Shown: in pieces, positions 1 to 9,102 of the stretch
Layout of the letters: every line of letters begins with the position of its first letter
Position numbering within the stretch: the stretch's first letter is position 1
DNA from: Salinirubellus litoreus
Lineage (GTDB): Archaea; Halobacteriota; Halobacteria; Halobacteriales; Haloarculaceae
Direction: 5' to 3'
NCBI RefSeq assembly: GCF_037335815.1
Contig: NZ_CP147841.1
Coordinates: forward strand, 4,092,001 to 4,156,000
DNA length: 64,000 nucleotides
Made by a program: the position numbers and the translations under genes
The notes under the pieces: generated by a model
What the model was told of the DNA's origin: nothing
The model's input: the letters and a program-made list of their open reading frames with translations, nothing else
Databases searched by the model: none

Positions 1-248
1 TCCTGACGGTGTTCGTCGTCGTAGAGACGTCGGGCTCCGATCTGGGGATCACCGAGTTCGACGCGATGGGCATCGCCGCCGCGACGTTTTTGAATATCGG
101 CCCTGCGTTCGGCGTCGCCGGCCCCTACGGCTCCTACGCGGGGCTCTCGGCGACGACGAAGTGGGTCCTCGTCGTCCTGATGTGGGTCGGCCGCATCGAG
201 ATCGTCCCCGTCCTCGTGGTGCTGACGCCGACGTTCTGGCGGTCGTGA
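1..248 (+). CDS. trkH: TrkH-family K+ transporter, C-terminal end (5' partial)
   Basis: This is the last ~81 codons of a TrkH/Ktr-type potassium-translocating subunit whose start lies before the window; the reading frame is set from base 3. The visible part has the fourth selectivity-loop motif (FLNIGPAFG) and a final membrane segment ending in TFWRS. The gene downstream ends in the same way (LGNVGPGFG, then AYWRS), so the two are tandem paralogues. TrkH subunits form the K+ pore in the cytoplasmic membrane and normally work with a TrkA nucleotide-binding regulator, which is not in this window. Family assignment is firm; the rest of the protein is unseen. Confidence 0.88.
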   Translation, partial: LTVFVVVETSGSDLGITEFDAMGIAAATFLNIGPAFGVAGPYGSYAGLSATTKWVLVVLMWVGRIEIVPVLVVLTPTFWRS

Positions 249-320
249 GCGACGCGCGACCGTGGAGCGCACCGGCGCGGTAACGGTGGATTGATAGCTG
301 GTGGCTCTGTCCCCCTCGAC

Positions 321-1910
321 GTGTCCCTCGGTCGCCTGCCGGACGGGGGCGGGGTCAGGGTCGAGTGGCGGACGGCGACGAGCCTCGTCGGCACGGTCAT
401 CAAGTATCTCTCGATCCCCCTGCTCGTCCCGCTGGTCGTCGGGCTCGCCTACGGGCGGGACGCGCCCACCTTCGCCGTCAGCGCCGCCGCTGCCTTCCTC
501 CTCGGGGCCGGGCTCGAACGGCTCGATCCCGACCCCGACCTGGGGGCCCGGGAGGGGTTCCTGATGGTCGGGGCGACGTGGCTGCTCGTCTCGGTCGTCG
601 GCGCGCTCCCGTATCTCGTGGCGGCCCACGGCGTCCCGGGGCTCCTCGCGCCGACGTCGCCCGCCTCGACGCTCGGGAACCCGATCAACGCGCTGTTCGA
701 GTCGATGTCGGGGTTCACCACGACCGGCGCGACGGTGATGGGCGACATCTCCTTCGAGACGCACTCGCACGCGATACTGATATGGCGACAGCTCACCCAG
801 TGGCTCGGCGGCATGGGCATCGTCGTCCTCGCCGTCGCCATCCTCCCCGAGCTCTCGGTGGGGGGCGCACAGCTGATGGACGCCGAAGCGCCCGGCGTCG
901 GCATCGAGAAGCTCACCCCCCGGATCGCCGAGACCGCCCGCGTCCTCTGGGTGGCGTACTTCGTGTTCACCGTCGCCGAGTTCTGCCTGCTCTACGGGCT
1001 TCACCTCGCCGGACTCGCGCCGAACATGGGGCTCTACAACGCCGTCGCGCACCCGCTCACGACGATGCCGACCGGCGGGTTCTCCCCGGAGGCGGGATCG
1101 ATCGCGGCGTTCAACGCCGCCGTCCAGTGGGCGATCATCCCGTTCATGGTCTTCGCAGGGACGAACTTCGCGCTGTTCTGGCACCTCTCGAACCGGAACC
1201 CACGGAAGCTCACGGGCGACCCGGAGTTCCGCGCCTACGTCGGGATCATGGCCGCCCTCACCGGAGTGCTGGCCGCGCTGCTTTTCACCGGGATCGCCCC
1301 GACCCTCGAGTACGGCGGCACGACCCTCGGCGAACTCGAGAACTCGCTGCGCCAGGCCGCATTCCAGGTCGTCAGCATCGTCACCACCACCGGCTACGCC
1401 ACCAGCGATTTCGCACAGTGGGGCGAGTCGGGGAAGTACCTCCTCCTGTTCGCGATGTTCGTCGGCGGCTCGGGCGGATCGACCGGCGGTGCCATCAAGA
1501 TCGTCCGCTGGGTCATCGTCGTCAAGGCCATCCGGCGGGAGCTGTTCACCACCACCCACCCGTCGGCCGTCCAGCCGATCCGGCTCGGGGGGAACGTCAT
1601 CGACGAGCGGGCGATCCGGGGCGTGTACGGCTTCACGGTCCTCTACGTCGTTCTGTTCTTCGTCGCCACGTTCCTCGTCAGCGTCGATGTCGCCGGGGCG
1701 GGCTACGAGGTGAACGCCCTCGAGGCGATGAGTTCGGTGGCCGCTACCCTCGGCAACGTCGGCCCGGGGTTCGGTTCGCTCGGCCCCTTCGGGTCGTACC
1801 TCCAGTTCCCGCCCCTCTCGAAGCTGCTCATGGTGTTCCTGATGTGGGCCGGTCGGCTGGAGATCCTCCCCGTGTTCGTCCTCCTGACGGGGGCCTACTG
1901 GCGGTCGTGA
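321..1910 (+). CDS. trkH: TrkH-family potassium uptake protein
   Basis: Membrane pore subunit of a Trk-type K+ uptake system, about 529 aa with roughly ten hydrophobic segments. All four selectivity loops are visible: GFTTTGATV (near residue 132), MPTGGFSPE (near 249), VTTTGYATS (near 351) and LGNVGPGFG (near 474). The start is uncertain. I chose GTG at 321 because the conserved N-terminal part (VEWRTATSLVG) follows shortly; an in-frame TTG at 291 would add ten residues. It lies 72 nt after the stop of another trkH and probably arose by tandem duplication. High-capacity K+ uptake fits a salt-in haloarchaeon. Confidence 0.93.
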   Translation: MSLGRLPDGGGVRVEWRTATSLVGTVIKYLSIPLLVPLVVGLAYGRDAPTFAVSAAAAFLLGAGLERLDPDPDLGAREGFLMVGATWLLVSVVGALPYLVAAHGVPGLLAPTSPASTLGNPINALFESMSGFTTTGATVMGDISFETHSHAILIWRQLTQWLGGMGIVVLAVAILPELSVGGAQLMDAEAPGVGIEKLTPRIAETARVLWVAYFVFTVAEFCLLYGLHLAGLAPNMGLYNAVAHPLTTMPTGGFSPEAGSIAAFNAAVQWAIIPFMVFAGTNFALFWHLSNRNPRKLTGDPEFRAYVGIMAALTGVLAALLFTGIAPTLEYGGTTLGELENSLRQAAFQVVSIVTTTGYATSDFAQWGESGKYLLLFAMFVGGSGGSTGGAIKIVRWVIVVKAIRRELFTTTHPSAVQPIRLGGNVIDERAIRGVYGFTVLYVVLFFVATFLVSVDVAGAGYEVNALEAMSSVAATLGNVGPGFGSLGPFGSYLQFPPLSKLLMVFLMWAGRLEILPVFVLLTGAYWRS

Positions 1911-2080
1911 GCGACACGAGCGCCGGGAACGATCGAGGGGGGGGTCGAGCGTCGTCGAACCAAAGCCCCTCCCGGCCCCGACCCCGAACGGTCGCCCGTG
2001 GTCCCGGGTGCGCCCCGAACCGGGCGTGGGAGGGAACGAACTATACGCCGACCGGACGAGCACCGACCGGTATCACGGCC

Positions 2081-3178
2081 ATGGTGAAGACACGCGCGGC
2101 GGTCCAGACGGGTGACCGGACGATAGAGCTACAGGATTTCGAGGTCCCCGAGTCGGTCGGGGAGCGCGAGGCGCTGCTCGCGGTCGAGGCCTCGGGGATG
2201 TGCGGGAGCGACTGGGAGCAGTACCAGGGGGAGTTCGCGGAGACGGGGCTGGTCGAGTACCCCTGCATCCCCGGCCACGAACCGATCGGGCACGTCGAGC
2301 GGATCGGCGCGGAGGCGAGCGAGACGTGGGGTGTCTCCGAGGGCGACCGCGTCGCCGTCGAGCCGTTCGCGCCCTGCGGAGTCTGTCCCCGCTGCGTCGA
2401 GGGCGAGTACCCGCTGTGTGACAACCGGTTCATGTACGCGTTCACGCCGACGACGGTCGGGAGCGGGCTCTGGGGCGGGTACTCGGGGTATATGCACCTC
2501 CGGCCGAACACCGTCGTCCACCGACTCCCCGAGGACCTCCCGCGGGACGAGGCGGTGCTGTTCAACCCGCTCGGCGCGGGGTTCGAGTGGGCCTACCGCG
2601 TCGGAGGTGTCGATCCCGGCGACTCCGTGCTGATCCTGGGACCGGGCCAGCGCGGGCTCGCCAGCACCGTCGCCTGCGACGTGGTCGGGGCCGGGGAGGT
2701 GATCGTCACCGGGCTCGAACGCGACGCCGAGAAGCTCGACCTCGCCCGCGAGTTCGGCGCGACCCACACCGTGAACGTCGAGGAGGAGGACGTCGTCGAG
2801 CGCGTCCGCGAGATCACCGACGGTCGCGGCGTCGACGTGGCCATCGACGTCACGCCCATCGCCACCGATCCCGTGGTCGACGCCGTCGAGGCCGTCCGGT
2901 CCGGCGGGACGGTCGTCCTCGCGGGGCTCAAGGGGATGAAGGAGGTCGACGGGTTCGTCTCGGATCGGCTCGTCCTCGACAACATCGACGTCCGTGGCGT
3001 CCTCGGCGTGAAGTCGTGGGCCTACGAGCGCGCGATTCGGGTCATCGAGTCGGGCGAGTACCCGCTCGCCCGGATGCACTCACACACGTTCACCGTCGAG
3101 GAGGTCGAGCGGGCGATGCGGATACTCGGCGGCGAAACCGACGAGGAGGCGACGCACATCACCGTCGTCCCGGAGTGA
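2081..3178 (+). CDS. Zinc-dependent medium-chain alcohol/polyol dehydrogenase
   Basis: A 365-aa medium-chain dehydrogenase/reductase. The N-terminal GroES-like catalytic domain has the zinc cysteine in SGMCGSDW (near residue 38), GHEPIGHVE, and the four-cysteine structural zinc lobe CGVCPRCVEGEYPLCD (near 105). The C-terminal Rossmann domain has the nucleotide-binding loop LGPGQRGLAS (near 188). The family oxidises alcohols, sugars or polyols with NAD(P)+; the substrate cannot be read from sequence. Start is the ATG at 2081, where the conserved domain begins; the same frame is open far upstream but without a protein-like N-terminus. A second MDR dehydrogenase lies at 48.3-49.4 kb. Confidence 0.88.
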   Translation: MVKTRAAVQTGDRTIELQDFEVPESVGEREALLAVEASGMCGSDWEQYQGEFAETGLVEYPCIPGHEPIGHVERIGAEASETWGVSEGDRVAVEPFAPCGVCPRCVEGEYPLCDNRFMYAFTPTTVGSGLWGGYSGYMHLRPNTVVHRLPEDLPRDEAVLFNPLGAGFEWAYRVGGVDPGDSVLILGPGQRGLASTVACDVVGAGEVIVTGLERDAEKLDLAREFGATHTVNVEEEDVVERVREITDGRGVDVAIDVTPIATDPVVDAVEAVRSGGTVVLAGLKGMKEVDGFVSDRLVLDNIDVRGVLGVKSWAYERAIRVIESGEYPLARMHSHTFTVEEVERAMRILGGETDEEATHITVVPE

Positions 3179-3394
3179 GCGGGACGGGTCCGTCGAGGGG
3201 CGGTCGCCGAACACCGCTAGCCGAAGCGGGGCAGGGGTCGGGACGTGACGTCCGGCGACGAACACCGGTCCGTCCTCGAGCGGACAACGACGGCGAGCGC
3301 GTCGACGGATCGAGAGCAGAATCCGGCCGATGGGAGTCCGGCGAGTCGGCGTCCGTGGCTCTCGAATCGGCTCGCGGGAACGGCGGTCCGACGA

Positions 3395-3400
3395 TTTAAG
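3395..3400 (+). promoter_or_regulatory. TATA box of MFS transporter gene
   Basis: TTTAAG about 27 nt before the GTG at 3426, the usual spacing for a haloarchaeal leaderless transcript. It supports that start codon. Confidence 0.6.
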
Positions 3401-3425
3401 CGCCCCGTCCGCGAGGCCCTCTGCA

Positions 3426-4685
3426 GTGAACTCGCCGAGCGTGCGTCAGCGGGCGGTGACCGCCGTGGCCGGGGCGGCCCAGGTCGGAACGGGCATCCTC
3501 ATGGGGACGGTGATGGCCGTCTACGTCGGTCGGGAGGGGTCGCCGCTCGCTGTCGGGCTGGTGACCACCTCGTACTTCCTCGGGCTGGTCGTCTTCGCTC
3601 CCGTCTGGGGTGCGGTCGCCGACATCACCGGACGTCGGCGAGCGGTCCTCGTGGGCGTGAGCGCCCTCGCCACGCTCTCCACCCTCCCGCTCGCCGTCGT
3701 CGACGGCGTCTGGGGACCGATCGCCGTGCGGACCGCGTTCTCGATGTTCGCCGCGGGGTTCCTCCCCGTGATACTCACGATCGTGAGCGAACGGGGCGGG
3801 GCGAGCGGGCGCGGGCGCTCGATCGGCTCGTTCAACAGCGCCCGCTCGGTCGGCTTCACCGGGGCTCGCCTCTTCTCGGGGGTCCTGCTCGGGATCCTCG
3901 CGCCGGGGAGCGTCTACCTCGTCGTCGCTGGTGTGAGCCTCACGGCGACGGTCGCCGCCGCGCTCATCGACGACCCGACCCCCGATCCCGACGGGAAGCC
4001 GACGCTCGCCGAGCTCGCGGCCGAGATCCGTGGGCGGCTCCTCCCCGCGGTCGGCGAGCGCGAGCACCTCACGACGAACGGCCTCCAGTGGCTCTACGTC
4101 GCGCTGGCGCTGCGGAGCCTGAGCTGGCTCGGGATGGCGAGCCTGCTCCCGATCTTCCTGATCGCCGAGGTCGGTGCCTCCGAGTTCGCGATGGGCCTCC
4201 TGCTGGCGCTCTCGCCGGTCGTCGAGGTCGGCGGCATGTACACATTCGGCCGGGTCGCGGACGCCATCGGCCGGAAACCGCTCGTCGCCGCCGGGATCGC
4301 GGGCCACGTGCTCGTCGGCCTCTTCATGGCCGCCTCGACGCTCCCGGCGTCGCCCCTCGTCGGCCAGGTCACCGCCGGGACGGCCATGGTCCTCAAGGGG
4401 GTGGGATTCTCCGCGATGGTCGCGGGCACCGTCGCGTTCATCGGTGACGTCGCCCCCGTCGACCGGGAGTCCGAACTCATGGGGCTCCGCTCGACGGCCA
4501 AGGGCGTCGGCGGCGTGCTCGGGCCGGTCGTGATCGGAACGATCGCCACGGTCGCCACCTACGAGGTCGCGTTCCTCGTCTCCTCGCTCATCGCCGTCGC
4601 GGGGGCGGTGATCGCCTGGCGGCTGCTCGTCGAGAGCCACCCCGACGCGCCCCTCGATCGGACGTTCCACGTCGGCGACGACTGA
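3426..4685 (+). CDS. MFS transporter
   Basis: A 419-aa major facilitator superfamily permease with about twelve hydrophobic segments in two halves joined by a charged loop (around residues 185-215). The MFS loop motif appears as GAVADITGRRRAV in the first half and GRVADAIGRKPL in the second. Such proteins exchange or export small solutes across the cytoplasmic membrane; the substrate is unknown. The GTG at 3426 is chosen because a TTTAAG box lies at leaderless spacing. An open frame extends upstream, but that part is Arg/Ser-rich and unlike MFS N-termini. Confidence 0.85.
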   Translation: MNSPSVRQRAVTAVAGAAQVGTGILMGTVMAVYVGREGSPLAVGLVTTSYFLGLVVFAPVWGAVADITGRRRAVLVGVSALATLSTLPLAVVDGVWGPIAVRTAFSMFAAGFLPVILTIVSERGGASGRGRSIGSFNSARSVGFTGARLFSGVLLGILAPGSVYLVVAGVSLTATVAAALIDDPTPDPDGKPTLAELAAEIRGRLLPAVGEREHLTTNGLQWLYVALALRSLSWLGMASLLPIFLIAEVGASEFAMGLLLALSPVVEVGGMYTFGRVADAIGRKPLVAAGIAGHVLVGLFMAASTLPASPLVGQVTAGTAMVLKGVGFSAMVAGTVAFIGDVAPVDRESELMGLRSTAKGVGGVLGPVVIGTIATVATYEVAFLVSSLIAVAGAVIAWRLLVESHPDAPLDRTFHVGDD

Positions 4686-4727
4686 TACGCCGTCGGCCCG
4701 TTCCGTCGTCGCCCGTCCCGAGTGGGG

Positions 4728-4733
4728 TTTATC
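4728..4733 (+). promoter_or_regulatory. TATA box of rhodanese-MBL gene
   Basis: TTTATC 25-30 nt before the ATG at 4758, fitting a leaderless mRNA. Confidence 0.55.
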
Positions 4734-4757
4734 CGCCGCCGGGGCCTATCGCGACCC

Positions 4758-5927
4758 ATGACCGAGGAGGCCATCACGCCCGAGGAACTCCAGCGGCGGC
4801 TCGATTCCGGCGAACGGGTGACGGTGCTCGACACCCGCAACCGGGACGAGGTCGAGGCGTGGGCCATCGACGGCCCGGGCGTCGAGCGACACCACGTCCC
4901 CTACACGAAGTTCCTCTCGGCGAAGGTCACCGGTGGGGCGGCCGACCTCCTCCCCGACGGGGTGGCCGAACCCGTGATCGCCGTCTGTCCCCGCGGGGAG
5001 GCGAGCGACGAGGTGGCCGAGCTCCTCCGCTCGGAGGGGGTCGCGGCGGTGAACCTCGCCGGTGGGATGGAGGGGTGGGCGCGGGTCTACACCGCCCGGG
5101 AACTCCCCGCGGAGGCGACCGGCGACGCCACCGTCGTCCAGTACCGCCGGCCCTCGTCGGGCTGTCTCGCCTACCTGATCGTTTCGGGCGAGTCGGGAAG
5201 CGACGGGAGGGAAGCGGCGGTCGTCGACCCGCTCCGAGCGTTCGCCGACCGATACGCCGAGGACGCCCGCGAGCGCGGGACGGAGCTCGTCTACGCCGTC
5301 GACACGCACGTCCACGCCGACCACGTCTCGGGGGTGCGCGACGTCGCCGAACTGACGGGTGCCACGCCCGTCACGTCCGCGAAGGCGGTCGAGCGAGGCG
5401 TCGCGTTCGACGTCGAGACGGTCGCCGACGGCGAAACCCTCGAACTCGAGGGAACGGGAATCGAGGTCCACGAGACGCCCGGTCACACGACGGGGATGAT
5501 CTCGCTGCGAGTCGGCGACGCGCTCCTCACCGGGGACACGCTGTTCGCACCGGGCGTCCCACGACCGGATCTCCAGGACGGCGACGAGCGGACGGCCGAC
5601 TACGCCCGGGAACTCCACCGGACGCTCACCGAGCGGTTCGAGCGGTTCGAGGACTCGGTGCTCGTCGCGCCGGGGCACTTCACGCCCGGGCAGCCACCCG
5701 GAGAGGACGGGACGTACACGGCCCGGCTGGGTGACCTTCGGGACTCGCTCTCGGTGTTCTCGCTCGACCGCGAGGCGTTCGTCGAGCGGATGCGCGCCGA
5801 CGTACCGCCACGGCCGGCGAACTTCGAGACGATCGTCGCCACGAATCTCGGCCGCGAGAGCCTCTCCGACGAGGATGCCTTCGAGGCCGAACTCGGCCCG
5901 AACAACTGCGCCGCGGCCGCCGACTAA
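4758..5927 (+). CDS. Rhodanese / metallo-beta-lactamase fusion (persulfide dioxygenase-like)
   Basis: A 389-aa cytoplasmic fusion. Residues ~1-115 form a rhodanese domain with the active-site cysteine in VIAVCPRGEAS. Residues ~125-330 form a metallo-beta-lactamase domain with the metal motif THVHADHVSG and later ligands in HETPGHTTG, LTGDTLF and APGHFTP. MBL enzymes of this branch include persulfide dioxygenases (ETHE1-like), and rhodaneses transfer sulfane sulfur, so a role in sulfide/persulfide handling is likely but inferred. In the well-studied fusions I know the MBL part comes first; here the rhodanese is N-terminal. Starts at an ATG with leaderless TATA spacing, and a small gene follows 5 nt after its stop. 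Confidence 0.87.
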   Translation: MTEEAITPEELQRRLDSGERVTVLDTRNRDEVEAWAIDGPGVERHHVPYTKFLSAKVTGGAADLLPDGVAEPVIAVCPRGEASDEVAELLRSEGVAAVNLAGGMEGWARVYTARELPAEATGDATVVQYRRPSSGCLAYLIVSGESGSDGREAAVVDPLRAFADRYAEDARERGTELVYAVDTHVHADHVSGVRDVAELTGATPVTSAKAVERGVAFDVETVADGETLELEGTGIEVHETPGHTTGMISLRVGDALLTGDTLFAPGVPRPDLQDGDERTADYARELHRTLTERFERFEDSVLVAPGHFTPGQPPGEDGTYTARLGDLRDSLSVFSLDREAFVERMRADVPPRPANFETIVATNLGRESLSDEDAFEAELGPNNCAAAAD

Positions 5928-5932
5928 GTGCC

Positions 5933-6352
5933 GTGCTCGACCCGGATGCCGCCCGCGAGCACCTCCTGACCGACCGCCGGGCGGTCGTCGAGGCGACCAT
6001 CGAGTGCGCGGACGCGGTCGCGGCGTCGTGGCCCGAACGGTGGACGACCGACCGCGAGCGGGTGATCGAACCGCTCCGTGCGGCGCTCTCCGAGGCCGGA
6101 CTGCTCGGGACCTACCCGTCGGTGCTCGCCGAGTGCGTCGCGTGCGCGGGTGGGGAACTCCGTGCCGAACCCGTCCCGTACCCGCCGTACGTCGCCGTGA
6201 CGACCAGGGGGCCGGTCCTCCGCGCGACGCTCTCGCCCGAGCGGCTCGTCGTCACGCTCTCCGTCTTCGAGGTGGAGCGGTCGACGGCCGGCCCGCGGTA
6301 CGTCCGCGGCGCGACGAAGCCCGAGGCGGCAGTCGACGTCGCGGTTCGGTGA
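5933..6352 (+). CDS. Conserved-looking hypothetical protein
   Basis: A 139-aa soluble acidic protein that I do not recognise. The first half is helical and charged; the middle has two cysteines in ECVACAGGEL; the end is strand-rich (LRATLSPERLVVTLSVFEVER). No membrane segment or signal peptide. It starts (GTG) 5 nt after the stop of the rhodanese-MBL gene, so the two are probably co-transcribed and may share a pathway. Codon use is like its neighbours, which supports a real gene. Confidence 0.65.
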   Translation: MLDPDAAREHLLTDRRAVVEATIECADAVAASWPERWTTDRERVIEPLRAALSEAGLLGTYPSVLAECVACAGGELRAEPVPYPPYVAVTTRGPVLRATLSPERLVVTLSVFEVERSTAGPRYVRGATKPEAAVDVAVR

Positions 6353-6804
6353 ACGGCGGCGACAGCTCGTACGAATCGACGGAGCGATCCGTAGCTCCGT
6401 ACCCGTACGGTACCGGATTCGACGGGACCGGCGTGTGAGATACGGGGCGCGTATTCGACACGTATGGACCTTCTCGCCCGTCGCCACGGTTCTCGAACAG
6501 CAGAGTCACGCACTCCGAGCGACCCGGTTCAGTGCGGCCTCCATCGGACGAGCACGGCACTGTGAATGGTTCGGATCGAGAACCCGGCGGGTGGGTGCAT
6601 CCGTGGTCTGTCACCGGCGTCCGGCGTGGCGCTGGCCTGTCGCTCACCGCGGCCCGAAGACGTGGACCGGACAGTCGGTCTCGTCGTCGAGCACGACCGA
6701 GAACAGGTCGCGGTCCCGGAGGCCGTGCGGCCGATCGGCGAGGCGCCGACCGACGCGACGACTGGTTCCGGCGTACGTTTCCGGTCTCGAACTCTCCCTG
6801 GTAG
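6353..6804. other. Intergenic region with a possible degraded coding trace
   Basis: No convincing gene. Near 6374-6421 lie several inverted repeats (CGAATC/GATTCG, GGAGC/GCTCC), possibly the 3' end of the upstream operon. On the minus strand, in a frame different from the aminomethyltransferase that ends at 6805, about 50 codons ending at 6644 read like a protein C-terminus (RDLFSVVLDDETDCPVHVFG). This could be a relic of a lost gene but is too short to identify. Confidence 0.35.
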
Positions 6805-8202
6805 CTATTCTCGTTCTCCTGATGACCGAGATTCCGAGTCGTTCATCTCGTCCCTGGCGTGGATCTTGGCCTGTTCGCGAGCGCTGGGATTGACCGACTC
6901 CTTGAACGGAACCCTCGCGACAGTCGCGTAGACGGGTTCGCCGGCCTCCTCGGCGTACTCGTCCGGGAGGTGGACTTCGAACTCCAGGTCGAGGTCCGCG
7001 TCGTATATCGAGTCGTCGAGCGGAACGTCGGTCGCGGCCTGCAGTTTCGCCGCCGGCACGAACGCGAGGCCGATGTTGGTCTCGAGATCCGGATTCCACC
7101 ACGCCGAGGTCACGTAGCCACACTCGTCGCCGGTCTCCGGATCCGAGACGATCCAGAAGTCGGGGGCGTAGTCCCGGATCGGTTCGCCGGCCATCTTCAG
7201 GCCGACCAGTTTGTGCGTGAACGGGAACTCACCGTTCTCGATGGCTTCCTGCTGGCGTTCCAGTTCGGCCTTGCCGACGTAGTCCGCGTCCTTGTCGTCG
7301 GGAACCTGAAATCCGAGGTTGACCTGGAACGGCGATGTCTCGTCGTCCATGTCCTGTCCCAGCGACATGATTCCGGCAGCGATACGTCGCTGATGGGATA
7401 TCGCCGTCGCGGCACCGCCGTGTGCTTCGACCGTTTCGAGCACCGGGTTCCACACCGCTTCGGCGTTCTTCGTCGCCTCACGGACGTATATCTCGAAGCC
7501 CGCCTCCCCGGAGAAGCCAGTCTGACTCACCAGCACCGGGACATCGTCGACCGTGGCTTCCATCAGTCCGTAGTACGGGATGTCTTCGACGACGTCCCCG
7601 ACGAGCGACTCCATCACGGCGGGCGACTTCGGGCCCTGGACCTGCATCGGCGAGACGTCGATCTCGTCGATGTCGACGTCGAAGTCGGAGTCGACGGTGA
7701 CCCCTTGCAGCCACTGTTTCAGGTCGGCGTCCGCGATGGAGAACCAGAACTCGTCGTCGGCGAGCCGTAACAGGACGAAGTCGTTGAGGATCCCGCCGTC
7801 CTGATTGCAGCAGATGGCGTACTTCCCACGCATCGGCTCGGTCTCGGTCGCGTCTCGCGTGATGACGTAGTCGACGAACGCCTCGGCATCGGGACCCTCG
7901 ACACGGATCTGGCGCTCGACCGCGACGTCCATCAGCGTCACCTCGTTGACCAGCAGATCGTACTCGGCGTCCAGCCCGCCCTCGTCGGGATCGATGTACC
8001 CCCGCGGGTGGTACATGTGATTGTAGACCGTCGCCTGCCGACAGCCCGCCTCGACGGAGAGGTGCCAGAACGGCGACTGCCGAACTCGGGTGGAAATCAG
8101 GAGGTCGACGTCCGCGTCGCCCGTCTGACGGAGGTTTCTGGGGATGGTGCGATCCGATTGGTCGACGTCGGGGTGGTTCGGGTGGTGTTGATCTCCGGAC
8201 AT
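6805..8202 (-). CDS. Aminomethyltransferase-family protein, DMSP demethylase (DmdA)-like
   Basis: A 465-aa GcvT-fold enzyme. N-terminal features match the DmdA-like branch more than classical GcvT: RVRQSPFW, a TVYNHMYHP segment, DVAVERQIRVEGPDA, RGKYAICCNQDGGILND, WFSIADADL and VQGPKSPAVM (residues ~20-215). The C-terminal barrel domain (GLKMAGEPI, CGYVTSAWW, NIGLAF) follows. The family moves a methyl or aminomethyl group to tetrahydrofolate. Likely substrates are dimethylsulfoniopropionate, dimethylglycine or another methylated osmolyte; which one cannot be decided here. Start is the ATG at 8202, before a Asp/His-rich N-terminus; the longer open frame upstream is not protein-like. A BCCT osmolyte transporter lies upstream on the same strand. 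Confidence 0.8.
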   Translation of the reverse strand: MSGDQHHPNHPDVDQSDRTIPRNLRQTGDADVDLLISTRVRQSPFWHLSVEAGCRQATVYNHMYHPRGYIDPDEGGLDAEYDLLVNEVTLMDVAVERQIRVEGPDAEAFVDYVITRDATETEPMRGKYAICCNQDGGILNDFVLLRLADDEFWFSIADADLKQWLQGVTVDSDFDVDIDEIDVSPMQVQGPKSPAVMESLVGDVVEDIPYYGLMEATVDDVPVLVSQTGFSGEAGFEIYVREATKNAEAVWNPVLETVEAHGGAATAISHQRRIAAGIMSLGQDMDDETSPFQVNLGFQVPDDKDADYVGKAELERQQEAIENGEFPFTHKLVGLKMAGEPIRDYAPDFWIVSDPETGDECGYVTSAWWNPDLETNIGLAFVPAAKLQAATDVPLDDSIYDADLDLEFEVHLPDEYAEEAGEPVYATVARVPFKESVNPSAREQAKIHARDEMNDSESRSSGERE

Positions 8203-9102
8203 TGTCGATCTATTTCGGTGGTTCGACCCGATGGCTGAATAGCGTTGCCCAGATACGCCTGAACCGACTGGCGTCGAACGACGAGGTGACCCCGGCGGGG
8301 AGGTAGAATCGTGATTCGGTCGCTCTACCGCGGCCGTCGGTGCGGTGATGCTGTGCCATACACCTGCATAGCAGGGCCGTGACCGCGTCGTTCTGTAGCT
8401 TATGCGTATAACCCGTTTATATCGGGAGGGAAGAGCCCGTGTATCCCTGGGCCCCTCTCGCACGTCGCTCGGTGAGAGCGGTGAGAGCAACGAGGGGAGC
8501 AGAGACGGACGACTATCGTCACGACAGACGCCCCGAGAGTTCTCGGATTCGCGTCCACTCTGCTCCGAATCGGTCTGCCGCTGGCTCTGAATCCGTCCTC
8601 TACTTCGTCCCAGCGGCCATCGTATCACTCACCGCAGAGCGGCGTCCGACTCCTGCACGTACCCTCTGTACGCAACATGCGGATCCTGGTATCACCTCAT
8701 CAGTTCGCTCGGACGCTGCTGGATAGAGGGCGCATCTCGGTCGAGCCACTATCAGCGGGGTGCAATACGATGCTGTGCGACAGCAATGCGCACCGCCGAT
8801 CGGGTCAACCGAGCAGGTCGATTCCAGATCCGTCCGTGGATCAGGGAGCGAACGAAGAACCGGTAAAGCGGTCTCCCACGGAGGTGTTCCCCGGGGAGCC
8901 ACCGTGGGAGACGGTGATGATGATTCGTGCCTGGTTACTGGCGAAAAAACCAGTACTGCTCCCTGGTGGACGGTCTACCTCTGACGGTTCCGACACTCTC
9001 TGCGTGGTCCAGGAAACGCCGACCGGTGCCTCCGTCTCCTGGCTGATTCCTGCTCGAACCAGGATCTCTAGCGCGTTGAGCGATTGGATCTCGGAACCAC
9101 TG
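8203..9102. other. 900-nt intergenic region between BCCT and aminomethyltransferase genes
   Basis: No gene is supported: the open frames here are short, Arg/Ser-rich and mutually overlapping. It holds a TATA-like TTTATATC near 8414-8421 on the plus strand with nothing convincing downstream, and a long hairpin at 8871-8912 (separate entry). An untranslated RNA or lost gene cannot be excluded. Confidence 0.5.
8871..8912. terminator. Long inverted repeat, possible terminator or regulatory hairpin
   Basis: An 11-nt perfect inverted repeat, GTCTCCCACGG (8871-8881) and CCGTGGGAGAC (8902-8912), with a 10-nt palindrome TCCCCGGGGA (8888-8897) inside, so most of the 42 nt can fold. It lies ~190 nt past the BCCT stop codon on that gene's strand. 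A terminator or protein-binding role is a guess. Confidence 0.4.

Noticed and set aside
365..2080. A long open frame continuous with the dehydrogenase at 2081
   Set aside because: It is Arg/Pro/His-rich and out of frame with the strongly TrkH-like protein on the same DNA; it is a GC-rich shadow, and the dehydrogenase domain begins at 2081.
6644..6804. A minus-strand tail resembling a protein C-terminus (DETDCPVHVFGPR)
   Set aside because: It has no start or domain and overlaps another gene's frame; kept only as a possible relic within the gap entry.
8439..8726. A 95-codon frame after a TATA-like TTTATATC
   Set aside because: Composition is Arg/Ser-rich with no protein-like pattern; overlapping frames on both strands are equally open.
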